Shown piece by piece: positions 13,042 through 26,166 of a DNA stretch of 64,000 nucleotides; the stretch's first letter is position 1, and each line of letters starts with the position of its first letter. Source of the DNA: Gigaspora margarita. Lineage: Eukaryota; Glomeromycota; Glomeromycetes; Diversisporales; Gigasporaceae. The position numbers and the translations under genes are program-made. The DNA is taken from the NCBI GenBank assembly GCA_009809945.1, contig WTPW01000011.1:698312-762311 (forward strand), in the 5' to 3' direction. The notes under the pieces were generated by a model. The model worked only from the letters and a program-made list of their open reading frames with translations. It was not told the origin of the DNA and made no database searches.

Positions 13042-15812
13042 TTCTATTATTATCATTACTTAGGTATTTTACAACAAGGGTATTATTCTATAATCTAAAT
13101 GTAGTTAAACTTATTCCCTCATCAACACCCGGAAGTATCGCTTTATATACTTTTTTCTACTTTGTTGGTTCGAAATCTACTTGGTAGCTAGTAACCTTCT
13201 TGGGTGGTTCCAAACCTTCTATGCTGGTTCGTACCCAATTCTGATGGTTTGTACCAAATACTGATGGTTTGCAACTCCCAGGTACCTGATTTCCAATTCC
13301 CCACAGCCAATGTGACTTACCATAATACGAAGAAATCAATACAAATAAATAAATAAATAACCAATTCTTCAATAAACATTCATATTAAACATCATCACAC
13401 CCATTGAAGGATGGGCTCATGCGAATCTAATAGATTAGCTTCCTCATCCTGCAATCGCTTGGCTTCTATTAATAAACTTTCAAAATCTTTTTCTGCCATA
13501 TGTTTTAGGACTGAAATATTAATGACCTGAACAGTCTGCTTTAAAGAGAAGATAAACTCTTTTTGCAATGTGACCAACTAACTTGCTTTTGTTATCCAAA
13601 ATGTGAACACTTAATTTACTATTAGTGCCATATTATCCCTTTTTAGCCAATAGTTTTCCTATTTGAATGTATAGCTCTAAGGAGTTACTGTTAAATTATT
13701 TATTGTACCTTTCACCTTTTAATATATTACACAAATAGGTGAGCTGCTATTTCCTAGAACTAGTGAAGTCATTAATATTTTATTTCCTTTTTATTCTTTA
13801 AATCATCTAGATAAAGTGCTAAATTATTATGAATTCTTTGGATGGAGTCCTCTTCTTTTACTACTTGTTTTTTTTATATATTCTTGTTCTCCAATTTTTA
13901 GAATTACATGATTTGGTTGGATAATTAGCTCTTTTCATCCTTTATTTTATTTTTAAGATTTGGCTAAATAGACTTTAATCTTTTTTCTATCAAACTGGAA
14001 TTTGTCATGTTGTTGACCTTTTGAAAACTAGAATATACCCAGGGATTTGTGGCATGGAATATTAAAAAGTTGTCCTTTTTATAAAAATTTGAATACTAAG
14101 CCCTCTAATAGTTTGTTTATAATATTTCTTTAATAAATTTTTATATACAGCTTTAAACAAACTTTGTTATCATCAAAACAAAATTATACAACTCTTTCTG
14201 ATGATCCCTTACACCAATATTTTTCAAGAAACCTGACCTACAAAAATTATACAATTAATACATTTTACTATAATAAAACTCTACCTGTAACAGTTGGGAA
14301 AGGCTAATTACTGCATAATTTGGTTGTAGATAAAATAGAGTTAAAAAGAGTCAAACAATTGTAAGTGAGGTTTTCAAATGACTATAGTACTATCAAGCAA
14401 AAAAGTAGTAGACAAGCTCTGGGGCTTTGTTAAGATTTACAGAAGCAGTAGCAAAAGTATAGATTAGACATATTATTTTGTGTAGCAAAACTCTTTCAAG
14501 TTTCTATAAGTTGGTATATTCTCTTTTTACCCCTTTGGCATTTTTCAAAATTTAAAAATTAGCAGAGGTTACTGCTTTCATTTTGGGTGTTGTATCTACC
14601 AAAATGAAATGGCCATCATGTGTTAAAGAACCTATTGTTTATAGGATAATTAATGATTAATATGTCTAGGATCTATATAGAACCATCTAGAAATTTTGGT
14701 AGTGATACAAATTTAATCAAAGTGTATTTCTCTTTTGTTTTATTTAGTATATATTTATAATACTATAGTAGAGTTGAACACTTTATGCAGTCTATATAAT
14801 TTTAAATTAGTTTATCAAACTGTATCAATTTTGTTTTCTTTTCTTTGTTTTACTTATCTTTTCTTATTTTATTTGGTTTATTTTTTGATATCACTTAGGT
14901 TTTGTAGTAATACCCTCTTTTTAGTTTCTCTTTTATTTTTATAATTATCTTTTGTTCATATAGATATAGATCTAAATACTTCTTATTCTAGAGGCTAGAT
15001 AAATATTAAAGAAAGTTAGCAATCTTGACAAGGCTAACAACTATTATTGATAAGTTAAAAGTAATTCTTAGTAAGTTGAAGAACCTTCTAGAGAGAGAAT
15101 AGCTATTGTATAGATACTAATGGAGTAATTATACAAATCTATATTGTGCTAATAGAGGATAGTTCTTGTAAATCTTGTAGCAATACATTTGCTTAATCTA
15201 TATATAATAAAGGCAGGATTGCTAATTGTAAAAAAAAACTTTGTTATCATAATCTTTATTTGTAATATAGTAACTAATTTGCATTAATTTGATTAGTAAA
15301 TCTGTAACCTGGGTCACACCAAGTAAAATACATTTAAAAGCCAACTAAGTATTTATATAGCATTATACAAAAGGATGCAAACTAATATTGTATAGTGCAA
15401 ACTCATGATAAGTTCTAGGAGTACCACAAATTCTAGGAATTAGTAGATCAGAACCCACTTTGCAAGACCTAAATAGTGAGGTAGTTGAACTTTTAATAGT
15501 ATTTTAATAGAAATTAGATAGAAACTAACTAGAAACATACTTATGATAAAAGGTTTAAAGGGCCCTACTAACTAGACTGCTAGAGTTGCAACAGAAGAAA
15601 AAAAAAAAGTATTTCAAAAGCATGTACCAAGAAGAGGGACTATTAGTACATAAAGCCAAACAGGCTGAACTTTCTGGGTCTACAAATTGGAAGTAGATAT
15701 ACAACTAGAAGAAAGAAGCCAGAAGAGAAATAGGAATAGTACTAAGGTTGGGTGAACTATATTTAGACAGAAGTAGGTAACAGTAGGGATTTAATATAGT
15801 ATTATTGCTATG
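13042..15812. other. Gene-free flank; start of the CpG-poor transposon island
   Basis: No recognisable gene. At 13157-13300 the words TGGTTCGTACC / TGGTTTG recur as a loose minisatellite. A minus-strand frame at 13395-13577 would encode a 60-residue acidic helix-like peptide of unknown origin and may be a gene fragment. From about 13456 onward I read no CG dinucleotide up to 17599, an abrupt change from the DNA to the left. Confidence 0.5.
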
Positions 15813-16683
15813 ACCCCAAGCAGTGTTGGAAATCTGTTTTGAAATTTATGTTCTCATGAGAACATATTTGTTTAATTTAATGTTCTCAAAATTTTTTTTA
15901 TGTTCTCAAATAGAAAAAAAATTTTTCTCTCTTTCTTCTTTACAAACTCTTTTTCACTTACTTTTTTATTCTTACTTTCTCTTTCTCATTCTCATTAGCT
16001 TACTTTCATTCTTTTTTACTTATATTTTTAATTTTTATTTTTAATTAATATATTTAAAAAAAATATTAATGATAAAAAAAAATATATTTATAATTTAATT
16101 ACTAAAATAAATAGAAAAGGCTAAGTAATTCATAAAATAAATTTATAAATTTATCTATATTTTTTTTTAAAAAAATACAATTTAATATTTGAGAATTTTT
16201 ATATAATATTGAAAAGTTATTGGTTTAACCTAGCTTGTATTTTAGTTTTTGACTAAACTATTAACATTACTATAAATAAGTAAATTTAGTAAATATAATG
16301 TATTATTTATATTCATTACAATAAATTTAGTGAATTTATAGATTCAAAAGTTTCTTACAATTAAATTATAAAATGCAGTATTAAAGTTTAAAATCAAAAT
16401 AATTAAGGTTTGTTAAGTAATTTTTTTTGTAAAAATTTACATTATTATCATAGTGAGGTTAGCTCTCTAAAAATTTATATTAGATATTGATATCATTGGC
16501 ATTCAAGTAATAATATATATATAGATATCCCTTTATATAATCATGCATTTTGTTATGCACTTATTTGGTAATTATATAAAGGTGTGTTTACAAAAATTAT
16601 CTCTATATAATCACCTTATATAAAATAATAAATAAGCATGATTATAAGGAGATAAAATATAGATAAAAATTTTTTTAAAAATT

Positions 16684-17035
16684 TTTTATATACAAATACA
16701 AATAGTTGTTATATATATATGTCTAAATATTATTAAGTAAATCAAACTTTTATATAATATGAAAAGTTGTTTGGAAGGACAAAATACACTTTAAAATTTT
16801 CAAATAAATTAGAAAATTTTTTATTAATTCATTTCTTTATTTTACATTTTTTAACAATATTTTTTTTCAGAAAAGTAAAATGAAAAAACATATTAATAAA
16901 AAGTTTATCAATTTGCATAAAAATTTTATAGTAAGTGTTTTATCCTTTCAAACAACTTTTATATTATATAATGTTGGTTTATTTAGTTAAATTTAGACTG
17001 TCATATATGACAACTATCTGCATTTGTATTTAAAA
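16684..17035. repeat. Foldback with about 100-bp arms inside the hAT element
   Basis: Arm 16684-16793 (with AAAAGTTGTTTGGAAGGAC) is mirrored by arm 16932-17035 (with CCTTTCAAACAACTTTTATA). The same arm sequence recurs in direct orientation at about 26430-26530, near the other end of the composite element. AT-rich and non-coding. Confidence 0.7.
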
Positions 17036-17127
17036 ATTTAAAAAATTTTTTAAAAAATTTTTATATATGAATGCTAATAGTTATCATATATTAAATTCTA
17101 AATCTAATTAGTGAATTAACTTTTATA

Positions 17128-17527
17128 TGGTGCTGGAAGCCTATACTAGACAATAAAATAGGGTAACTTTGAAATGCATCATCTTTTTATAGAGACAATA
17201 TTTTTAAAAGCTATTTGGCAAACTTGTAGAGCTTATCATAGTGATCAAAGTTACTGGTTAGATTTTTAAAATATTGCCTTTATAAAAAGTTATAGTACTT
17301 TAAAGTTAATTAAAATTGAAACACATAGTAATTACATATAAAACAATAGTAATCTTTAAAATGTATCAACTTTTTATACAGAAGGTTTTCAAAAAAAATA
17401 TTTGGCATAGTTATAGAACTAATATTCTTTTATAAAGTTACCAGTCAGTTTTTTAAAAAAACCTCTTGTACAAAAAACTATAGCAATTTAAAAATTGAAA
17501 CATGTTGAGTATAGGCTTCCAGCACTA
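17128..17527. mobile_element. 400-bp Tc1/mariner-like MITE, copy 1
   Basis: Ends TGGTGCTGGAAGCCTATACT and the inverse AGTATAGGCTTCCAGCACTA, flanked by TA (17126-17127 and 17528-17529). A nearly identical copy lies at 46710-47106, which confirms both ends. Non-coding. Where the copies differ, two CG dinucleotides in copy 2 read TG and CA here. Confidence 0.93.
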
Positions 17528-17579
17528 TATAATAAAAAATATTGTTTGGAAAGCAAATACACTTACCATCATTGGCAAA

Positions 17580-17812
17580 TTTTATATATAGATATATATC
17601 GATTACTAACCATGTGGATATATATCGATTATATACACCTCTGCCACGATCTATCGATAGTGATAGTAATCGATATATATCTGGTTAATCGATATATATC
17701 TAGTAGATATATATCGATTAACCAGATATATATTGATAATCAACACCCCTGCTAATTATTATCAATAGTGATAGTAATCGATATATATCTAATATATCAA
17801 TTAATAATTATT
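17580..17812. repeat. ATCGATATATATC-type repeat cluster
   Basis: At least seven copies of GATATATATCGATTA or its inverse occur in both orientations, mixed with GATAGTGATAGTAATCGATATA. A second, looser cluster of ATATATCGAT/ATATATCAAT motifs lies at about 26030-26160, on the far side of the retrotransposon. They may be the two ends of one nested insertion. Confidence 0.75.
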
Positions 17813-18133
17813 ATATTCACATATCCAGAAGATTTAGATAATGATGGTCTTCTAATATTTAATCAGAGGACTTTTGAATCTTGCAGAGCCGTGCAAACCA
17901 GACATATAGTGAGCGCCGTAGAAGACAATATACTAGGTAAATGCACAGCATTGTATGTCCGGAGCAAATATTTAATAATTTAATATATAAGTTGATTACG
18001 TATTTTTTATTGTTTTTGTCAATAAGTTGAATGTGATTGGTCATATATCACGTGATGTGGCCAGACAAACAAACCTTGCATATCACCCTTTGCAGAGAAA
18101 TCTAGAGTCCTCCACTTCGCTCTGGACAATTAA

Positions 18134-21100
18134 GTATCTCAGAATTCATATCATCATCTCCCTCTAAGATATTACCTTCAAATACTAACAACAATTTAGT
18201 ACCAACCCATCCCAACAATGAATCATCACTTATACAACAATATAGTTCTACCTACTTAACAGAACAAGAGATTTATAATGAATATGAATTGTTATCAGAT
18301 AGCTCTGATAATAATTCCAATACATCAACTACACATACTGATACTATAGAAAGAACGAACATCAACTTCTATCCCAATCCACTTGAGATTTATAATCCAT
18401 TAATTTGCTACAACAAATTTTAATACTACCATAGATTACAATCTTTACCTTCACCACGAACTGTCAGCTCTTTTCTAACCTATTTACAAGAGGAATATCC
18501 AATGTTCTATACAAAACAGAATATTAGAATTTCTATTAAATACAGTAAATTGATTATATTTTTGAAGAAGCACATATATATTTACTACAAGAGTTTTTTT
18601 ACCTAATCACTTCTTCGTACCATTTGAAGATTTTTATCTCTTTTATAAAGCCTTACTTAAATCAGACAATCCAACATTAAATATACCAATTAACAATATT
18701 GAGAATGCATTATCTATTAACAATGCAACACCATCTATATCTACTATTATACCACAACCTACCTACTCTCCACACACAACACTTCAATCAAACAACTCAT
18801 CCCTAGCTCTTGATCTTACTACTGCTACACATAATGTCCAAGCTTCAAACTACAATCCAATAAGCTCTAGAATCCAATCTCTACCAGAACCCAACCATGT
18901 TCATCTATATCTTAATATTACTATACACAATGTCAGAGGCTTCAATGCAGCTTCCAAAAGACAAGCCTGGCAAGACTACTGTATTAATCATGACATCTCT
19001 ATTGCAGGCATTACAGAAACCAAAATTTCATACAAAACAAAACTCTCTTTCTGCAATAACAACTTATACACCTACTACTGGGCTAACTCAGATAGCTCTG
19101 CAGAAGGAACTGCAATNATGATTCGCAACTATCTCAAACCACATGTACATAGCTGCTATATACATGCAGGCAGGGCCATTGCTCTAGATCTTTTCTTTAA
19201 AGGCAATATCAAACTATGCATTATCTCAGTATACCTCTCTTCTACTGATATGACTAAAAGAAACCAGACTCAAAATACAATTATTAAATGGATCCTTCAA
19301 GCATGACAACTAAATCTTCATCCTATTATTATTGGTGACTTTAATACACAGGATAATACTACCAGTTCTTTAGCAAAATATAAGCTTATTAACTTTTTAC
19401 ACCGTACTAGCATGTTTAATATTGGAGCACACTTTAATAATACACATTATACATGGTCAAACAACTCACAGAATAGCCAGAATTGATTATATATGGACTG
19501 ACTCTTTTAATATTCAATTTCTTCTATTATACAAACTTGACAATAGCCGCATTAGCACCCTTAGTGATCATCTTATCCTTACTACATCCTGGACATTTCC
19601 TCATGCATATCATAAAAACCCTCAATTTCATACTGGCATTAGCCGTAGAATTTTTAATTACAAATCTATGTCCCCAGTCCAATGGTCTGAATTCACAGAA
19701 CTTACTACTTGCTTATTCACACAACACAAAATTCTTCTATCTACAGACATACAAAAGAACATTAACACTATCTGGTACAAAATACAGCATTGTATTATAC
19801 AAGCGGCGATGCAAACAATACCTAACAAAAAATGCAAAAAACGCAGCTACAGCCATACATATACCCCACACTGTACTGCACTCTATACTGGACTCAAAAA
19901 ACTTGGACATCTTATTAAAATTATTAAAAATAATACTAATCTCTATTTACCCCACATTAACTCAAACATTAGTATTATTAATTCCTATACCAAATGCAAT
20001 CTTAACTCACTTCCATCACTGGATTATACCCATATTCAAAACTGGCTCCAGCAGGCATATGATACTTGGAAACAACTATATCATGCATATCATCTTGAAT
20101 ACTCTTTACTTTTANGACAACAAATCAACCAGGCCTCAGAAAAAAGATGTGAAACACTTATTTCCAAAACCTCCCAGGCCATCAACAACATTCTTGACAG
20201 ATATCAACCTCCTATACATTTTTCTAATATCAAACTAGCGGATCAACTTATTACAGACCCTTATATAATTAAACAATATATCCAATCACACTTCAACAAC
20301 TGGACAGCTTACAGACCTATGAATCAAACACTTTTTGACCAATTTTGGTACCAGCATTATCTTCCACTCGATTATATTAATCCCAACTGGTACAACTCTC
20401 TTATGCTTCCTATTACTGACCTTGAAGTTACTCAAACAATTGCTAGCCATCCAAATGGCAAAGCTTGTGGCCCCACAGGCATAAGCTATGAAATGATTAA
20501 ACACATTAGCTCTTCCTGTATTACTACAATAACAGTACTATTTAATCAATGCCTTCTTANAGNACAAATTCCCAAATNCTGGAAACATAGCAGAATATTN
20601 CCTATTCCTAAAAAAAATGCCTTTGATGGCAACCTCAACCTTACTCGGCCTATTAGTCTTATTGAACACTTTCGAAAACTGTATACCAAAATCCTAACCA
20701 ACAGACTTAATTATATCTTTTCACAATATCCTATACTATCACTATTCAATTATGTTGCTCTGTCTGGCAATAGCACATCCAAACCAATTCACATTCTCAA
20801 CAATCTAATCAAAGATACTAATTGCAACTACATAGATATATGGCTATTGTCTCAGGATATGAGCAAGGCCTATGATTCTGTAAACTTTACTCTCTTTCAA
20901 CACTCCCTTCTACGCCTTTCACTACCCCCTAGCATCATTAATATACTTACTAATTTACTTGAAAACAGACAAAATACAGTTATTACTAATCTGGGTCTCA
21001 CCTTACCTTATCAAGTGCAGAATGGCATTGACCAGGGTGAGACTATTACACCTCTCCTCTGGCGGATCTATTATGATCCACTGATATCCTATATTTACTC

Positions 21101-23950
21101 TAACTCACCAGGATATACAATTGAAACAACATGGATTACAAACCTTAAAAACAATACAACTGATAAGGCTAAAGCTAAATGTTCTGTACTGGCATACATG
21201 GATGATACACTATGGGTTGNATCATCCCAAGCAGAGCTTGCTAACATNCTATCNATTGCAGNATNCTTTTATAATATGGCTAATATACAAGTTAACCCAT
21301 CCAAATTCATACTTACAACCAATTGCAAAAGCACCAATTACAACCCTATCATATACAACAACCAAACTCTCCCATTATGGCCAGCAGACCAACCTTTCAA
21401 GTTCCTTGGATGTCAGTTTATACTCAATAACAAACAAATCAAACAAACACAACTAATAATTGCAGAATCTTTACAACTTATTAATATCACCAAAACAAAA
21501 TGTATTACTGATACTCAAGCACGATACATTATTAATACTGTTATTATTCCAACTATTGAATACCAGCTACAAAANATTGTAGTTGGTAGATNAGCTTGCA
21601 ANAAAATNCTTACTCAANATATAGNGTTAATTAAACATAAAGCCAAACTTAGCCGTACTATTCCTACTAGCACTCTAATTCATCCCCAGTTATATAATAT
21701 CAAAAATATTTGGGATATTCAACTCCAACATCATATCTCAAACTTTGTTAAACACCTTAATGACAACAGCCTACTTGGAACATCTTTGCATATTCGCATT
21801 CAGCAGATCCAAAACAACCTCTGGTCCACTACTAGTATCTTTTCACATCCTAATCCTACTATTGATGGACCTAACAAACAAACAACCAATTTCAAAATTA
21901 TCCAATTGTTCAAATATTTTGGCTGGTCGATTAATCCCAATCCTAGCTATAGTATTCTTTATACATTCAAGGAAGGAAATATTTTGCTAGAATCTCTGTT
22001 ATCACCACATCCAAAGTATTCAAATTTTAAAAAACAAATTCGACACCATCATCTTCTGTTTTTGGACCAACTTACCTCTTTTGACTATTCTTGCTTACTT
22101 GACTGGAAACACATCTCACCAAGACTCAACAAAATACCAAAAGAGAGAATACCTCTATGGTTCACATATTTAGAGGACCAAATTACTAGTCATTTATATG
22201 AATGCACTCTTCACCAACATCTCCAGTTGCCCCAAAGCAACTATTATAGTTATACAACAGGACACTTTTCTAGACACACCAAGCCATGGCTTATTACTCT
22301 TTTGAACAATCAAATTATTCTTGGCAAAGCACAGCGCAGACCAACTACCTCTGACTTTACACTAATAACACACTGGAAAAGCTCTATTGAAACACAATTT
22401 ACACACCTATATCCTACTCTCTCTATCACTACATCTCCATGTACTAATTGCTCACTTAATTCCAATATTATTGCGAACAAATGTACCATACTTATACCTA
22501 CAAGTCATGCTACAAAATTCTTTGGCAGACTTAATTCAGACAAAACAATTAATCTCAATGCAAATCACCTTGACCTCATCTACTCAATTGCAATTAGAAA
22601 CCCTATATATATACCATCACCACCAAACCTTATTATCTCTATACCTCAAATTTCTTCTATATTTCACCCCAGTACTGCACTAGATACTTTACAACTTATC
22701 GCTAATCATAACAGCAATCTAACAGAACTTACATTCTATACTGATGGATCAGTTCTCAATCTGGAAAATTCCCAATGTTCTATGGGAATTGGCTGGATAC
22801 AATTAGAAAATCAAACTATTACACACAACTTCCAGGCACAAATTAAATTCTGGCCATGTTCCTTCAAATCTGAGCTAGTAGCAATCCTATTTGCTATTAT
22901 CACTGCTCCTAGAAATTGCTCAATTCAAATCTTTACCGACTCCCAATCAGTAATTTCTAAATATAACAACCTCACAAATAATAAGCCAATATCCCAATCT
23001 CTAAACATTCTAAATACTCCCTATGGGTCCATCTGGAACACTTTACTAAATTTCATTAAATCCTATAATCTCAATATCACTTTTTATAATGTCACTGCAT
23101 ATCAAGATAATGAATTCAACAACAAAGTAGACCAACTAGCACAGTACTAGCACACAGTCACCAAATTGCTCCATACATTCTTTTTAACTCCAACAATATC
23201 TATAATACTCAATTTACACTCTCAATTAACAACCTTCCTATGGAACTTCCTATTCGTTACAGTGTTAGAACAGTATGCTATGCACACATATTTGCACTCT
23301 GGACATCACAAAACTGATTTCAACAATGGACAACAATCTCCCAGCATATATGCTGGAATGCAACCTGGCTCTATATTAATAATAATCAAAAAATCTCAAA
23401 TTTTGCACACAGCTTTTAGTCCTCAACTCTCAAATCATTCAGAATCAAAATACTTATAGATGATCTTCCCTCTCCTCACATTTTACACAAAAGAAACCCT
23501 TCATATTCCAACAAATGTACCTTATGCCAACAAGCAAATTATGCATTACACTGGATCATATGTCCAACCTGTGAACCTATACTAAAAATCATAGAAGATT
23601 CACTGCACTATGTTCTCAAACCCAACAAAATAAATATTTCACAATCAACTGCTAATAACCTCTATACCCAAATAATGCATCTTGATAGTTTTCAAATTCA
23701 TCACTCTTCTAACAAACCCTCATTGTTCTCTACCCTAACTGGTCTCATTCCACTTGATATTATTCATACACTAAGTGAATACACAACATTGCAAAAAACT
23801 GCAAGAATACTCACTATTCAACTTTTGCTACACATTAACCATCTCATCTATACAAATATCTGGATCCCATACTGCATTAACAGATCTCAAAATCACCAAG
23901 TACATCTACAATACCCAGCTTCAGCTATCTCTCTAAATTCAATCAGTTAG
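18134..23950 (+). mobile_element. Non-LTR (LINE) retrotransposon, decayed
   Basis: Coding sequence can be followed in order with interruptions. A low-complexity Asn/Ser/Thr-rich N-terminal part (from about 18134) leads into an apurinic-type endonuclease (NVRGFNA at about 18929, GITETK, GDFNT at about 19335, YTWS), then reverse transcriptase, RNase H, and a C-terminal C-x2-C-x7-H-x3-C-x2-C zinc finger (23516-23572) with about 125 further residues to a TAG at 23948-23950. The endonuclease frame has a TGA at 19304-19306 and shifts near 19465; another shift follows 23150, with stops near 23311 and 23420. A copy/paste element of the RNase H-bearing LINE type, now inactive. Its exact 5' and 3' ends and target duplication were not found. 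Confidence 0.85.
19422..23150 (+). pseudogene. LINE reverse transcriptase-RNase H open frame (longest intact part)
   Basis: A 1242-residue open frame. The first 30 residues contain the endonuclease tail (RIDYIWTD), so the ATG at 19422 is not the natural start. Reverse transcriptase motifs: GKACGPTGISYEMIKH, TRPISLIEHFRK, the catalytic DMSKAYDSV (Asp479) and YMDD (592-595), and FKFLGCQF. RNase H: YTDGS (Asp1108), FKSELVA (Glu1151), FTDSQS (Asp1173) and a terminal NNKVDQLA Asp. All catalytic acids are present although the element as a whole is broken. About 17 isolated undetermined bases fall in the retrotransposon between 19117 and 21625, some changing residues around the RT core. The TAG that ends it probably replaced a sense codon, since homologous-looking sequence continues in another frame. 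Confidence 0.88.
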
Positions 23951-24239
23951 TCAACAAATCATACACAGGACTATAAATCTACAACACATATTTCCATACT
24001 CAAAATAGAAACTTGGCTTATTAAATAGATCAAATACTCCACACACCCTTCTGATATTTTTACATATACACAAATCTAGGTAAGCCTTGGCCACTCTGGT
24101 AGGTTTAGGCCACAGATAATTATTATAGTTTACTTCAGTATATGTCTGAGTTTTTATTCTTAGCATTAGATTTAAAAATGAAAGTTTTTCCAGTATTGTA
24201 AAAAGTTTCAATTAAATTTAATAAAGATAAGAGCAAGAT

Positions 24240-25670
24240 CTCACCTTAAACATTAAAAAAAATATTATTATATTCACTTAATCATGCTTCTTGCAAATTT
24301 TTAAATGTTTTTACATGTTTTTACAATTTATTATAAAATTTTATTTTTTTTATTTATTATTATTATATATTATATTTTAAATTAAATATACATTTTTAAT
24401 CAATATATGCAAGTTTTCACAATTTAATATAAAATTATTTATTTATTTATTATTATTATATATTATATATTATTACATATTTTTATTATATATTATTATA
24501 AAAAAAAATGAAACCCCAAAAAAAAATCCAAAAAAATAACAAAAAAAACAAAAACAAAAAATAGTAATAATTTTTAACTACTTTAGCATTTCGTTGCATC
24601 TACTATTATATTCACTTATATTCACTACTTTTTGCAAAGTGCCAGAGAAGTTAGAGTTGGTGTTCTTGTAAAATACCAGAAAAGTCAGATTATTTTCTTT
24701 CAAAGTTTCGAAGAAAGTCAGAAATAAATAAAATAAAATTAAAAAAATAAGTAAAAAAAAAAGAAAAACAAACAAAAAACAAAAACGTAAGCAAACTAAA
24801 TAAAAAAAACAAAGCCCCAAATCTCTATTTCCCTAAAGTAAGAGTTCGTTTCTTATAATTTAGAAATCGTTGAAGGTTTTTGCAATATGCCAGAATAATA
24901 AAAAATAAAAATTAAAGAAATAAATAAAAAGAAAACAAACAAAAAAATGGAATGTAAGCAAACTAAATAAAAAAAAATAAAACCCCAAATCTCCATTTCT
25001 CTGATATAGAGTTCATAATAGAAATTGCTAAAATCAAGTTATATATATTCTTGCAAAGTGGCAGAAAAGTCTGGGTTTGCTTGCAAAGTGTCAAAAAACC
25101 TATATTATTTTCCTTACAAATTGGCTAAATATTAAAAAAAAATAAAAAAAAATAAAAACAAAAACAAAAAAAACAATAACGTCAAATAAAAAAATAAATG
25201 AAGTACTAACTAAACCTTTATTTCTTTAAAGAGGCATTCTTGAAAATTTACAAATTGCTAGAGAAAGCAATTATGTGTTCTTGCAAAGTTTTGAAAGGCT
25301 GAGTTGGCCTTGTACATAGTTTTGAAAAGTTGTTAGATTTCCAAAAGTTAGGGTTGGTATTTTTGTAAAAATAAAATAAAATAATAAATAATAATAAAGA
25401 AAAAAATGAAAACAAAATAAAACTAAATGAAACTAAACAAAATGAAATGAACCAAAAAAATATCAAAACGATAATGAAAACATAAAAACAATGTAAAATT
25501 AATAGAAGATCTAAATTATAAGCAAAAAAAATAAACAAAGATCTAATCTGATCTTGTACTATAATCATTGAAACATTTCGAACCATTTCAAAAATATTAG
25601 TCAAATGCGTTCGTGGTATGATTTAGGGTACAGATCTACTGATCTAGCTTGATTTTCTATTTTTAAAATA
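24240..25670. repeat. Degenerate AT-rich tandem repeats
   Basis: Blocks such as TTCTTGCAAAGTGGCAGAAAAGTC, CCCCAAATCTCCATTTCTCT and long AAAATAAA tracts recur at roughly 170-240-bp intervals (for example near 24640, 24810-24900, 24985-25080, 25215-25300). The minus-strand open frames here are products of the A/T tracts. This is a worn satellite or transposon 3' region, not genes. Confidence 0.6.
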
Positions 25671-25734
25671 TTTGAAACAATTCGAAACATTAAAAAAAAA
25701 AAAGAGAAAAAAAAAGAAGAGAGAAGAAAAAGGA

Positions 25735-25810
25735 NNNNNNNNNNNNNNNNNNNNNNNNNNNNNNNNNNNNNNNNNNNNNNNNNNNNNNNNNNNNNNNNNN
25801 NNNNNNNNNN
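25735..25810. other. Assembly gap (76 N)
   Basis: A run of undetermined bases between a purine-rich (GAAAAA)n tract and a poly-T tract; the sequencing or assembly failed in low-complexity DNA, so true length is unknown. Confidence 0.99.
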
Positions 25811-26166
25811 TTTTTTTTTTTTTTTTTTTTTTTCCTAAGCCAATTATTTTTGTTTTGTTTTTGTTTTTTTTTAGCCTACTTTTTTTTGGAATTTTACTTT
25901 TTATTTATTTTTTTTTTTTACCCGGTAACAGGTCAAAACATGTGTAATCATTAAAGATCTGTTAATTGTTATATATTGTTTCAAATAATTCTAATTATAA
26001 TCAATTTATAGATATATAATGATTTAATATAAAAAAATGATATATATCAATTTAGATATATATCAATTTTTATTCAATTAATCGATATATAATGATATTT
26101 TATAATCGATATAAAATGATTAAGTGTTATATATCGATCAAAATCTATATATAAAATTTCCTAATG

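Noticed and set aside
13157..13372. Minus-strand 71-residue open frame
   Set aside because: Lies over a loose TGGTTCGTACC repeat; the peptide reflects the repeat.
13395..13577. Minus-strand 60-residue open frame
   Set aside because: Has a plausible amphipathic composition but no recognisable motif and no splice partners; could be a gene fragment, not supportable as a gene.
25672..25947. Open frame spanning the N gap
   Set aside because: Made of poly-Lys, undetermined bases and poly-Phe; an artefact of low complexity.
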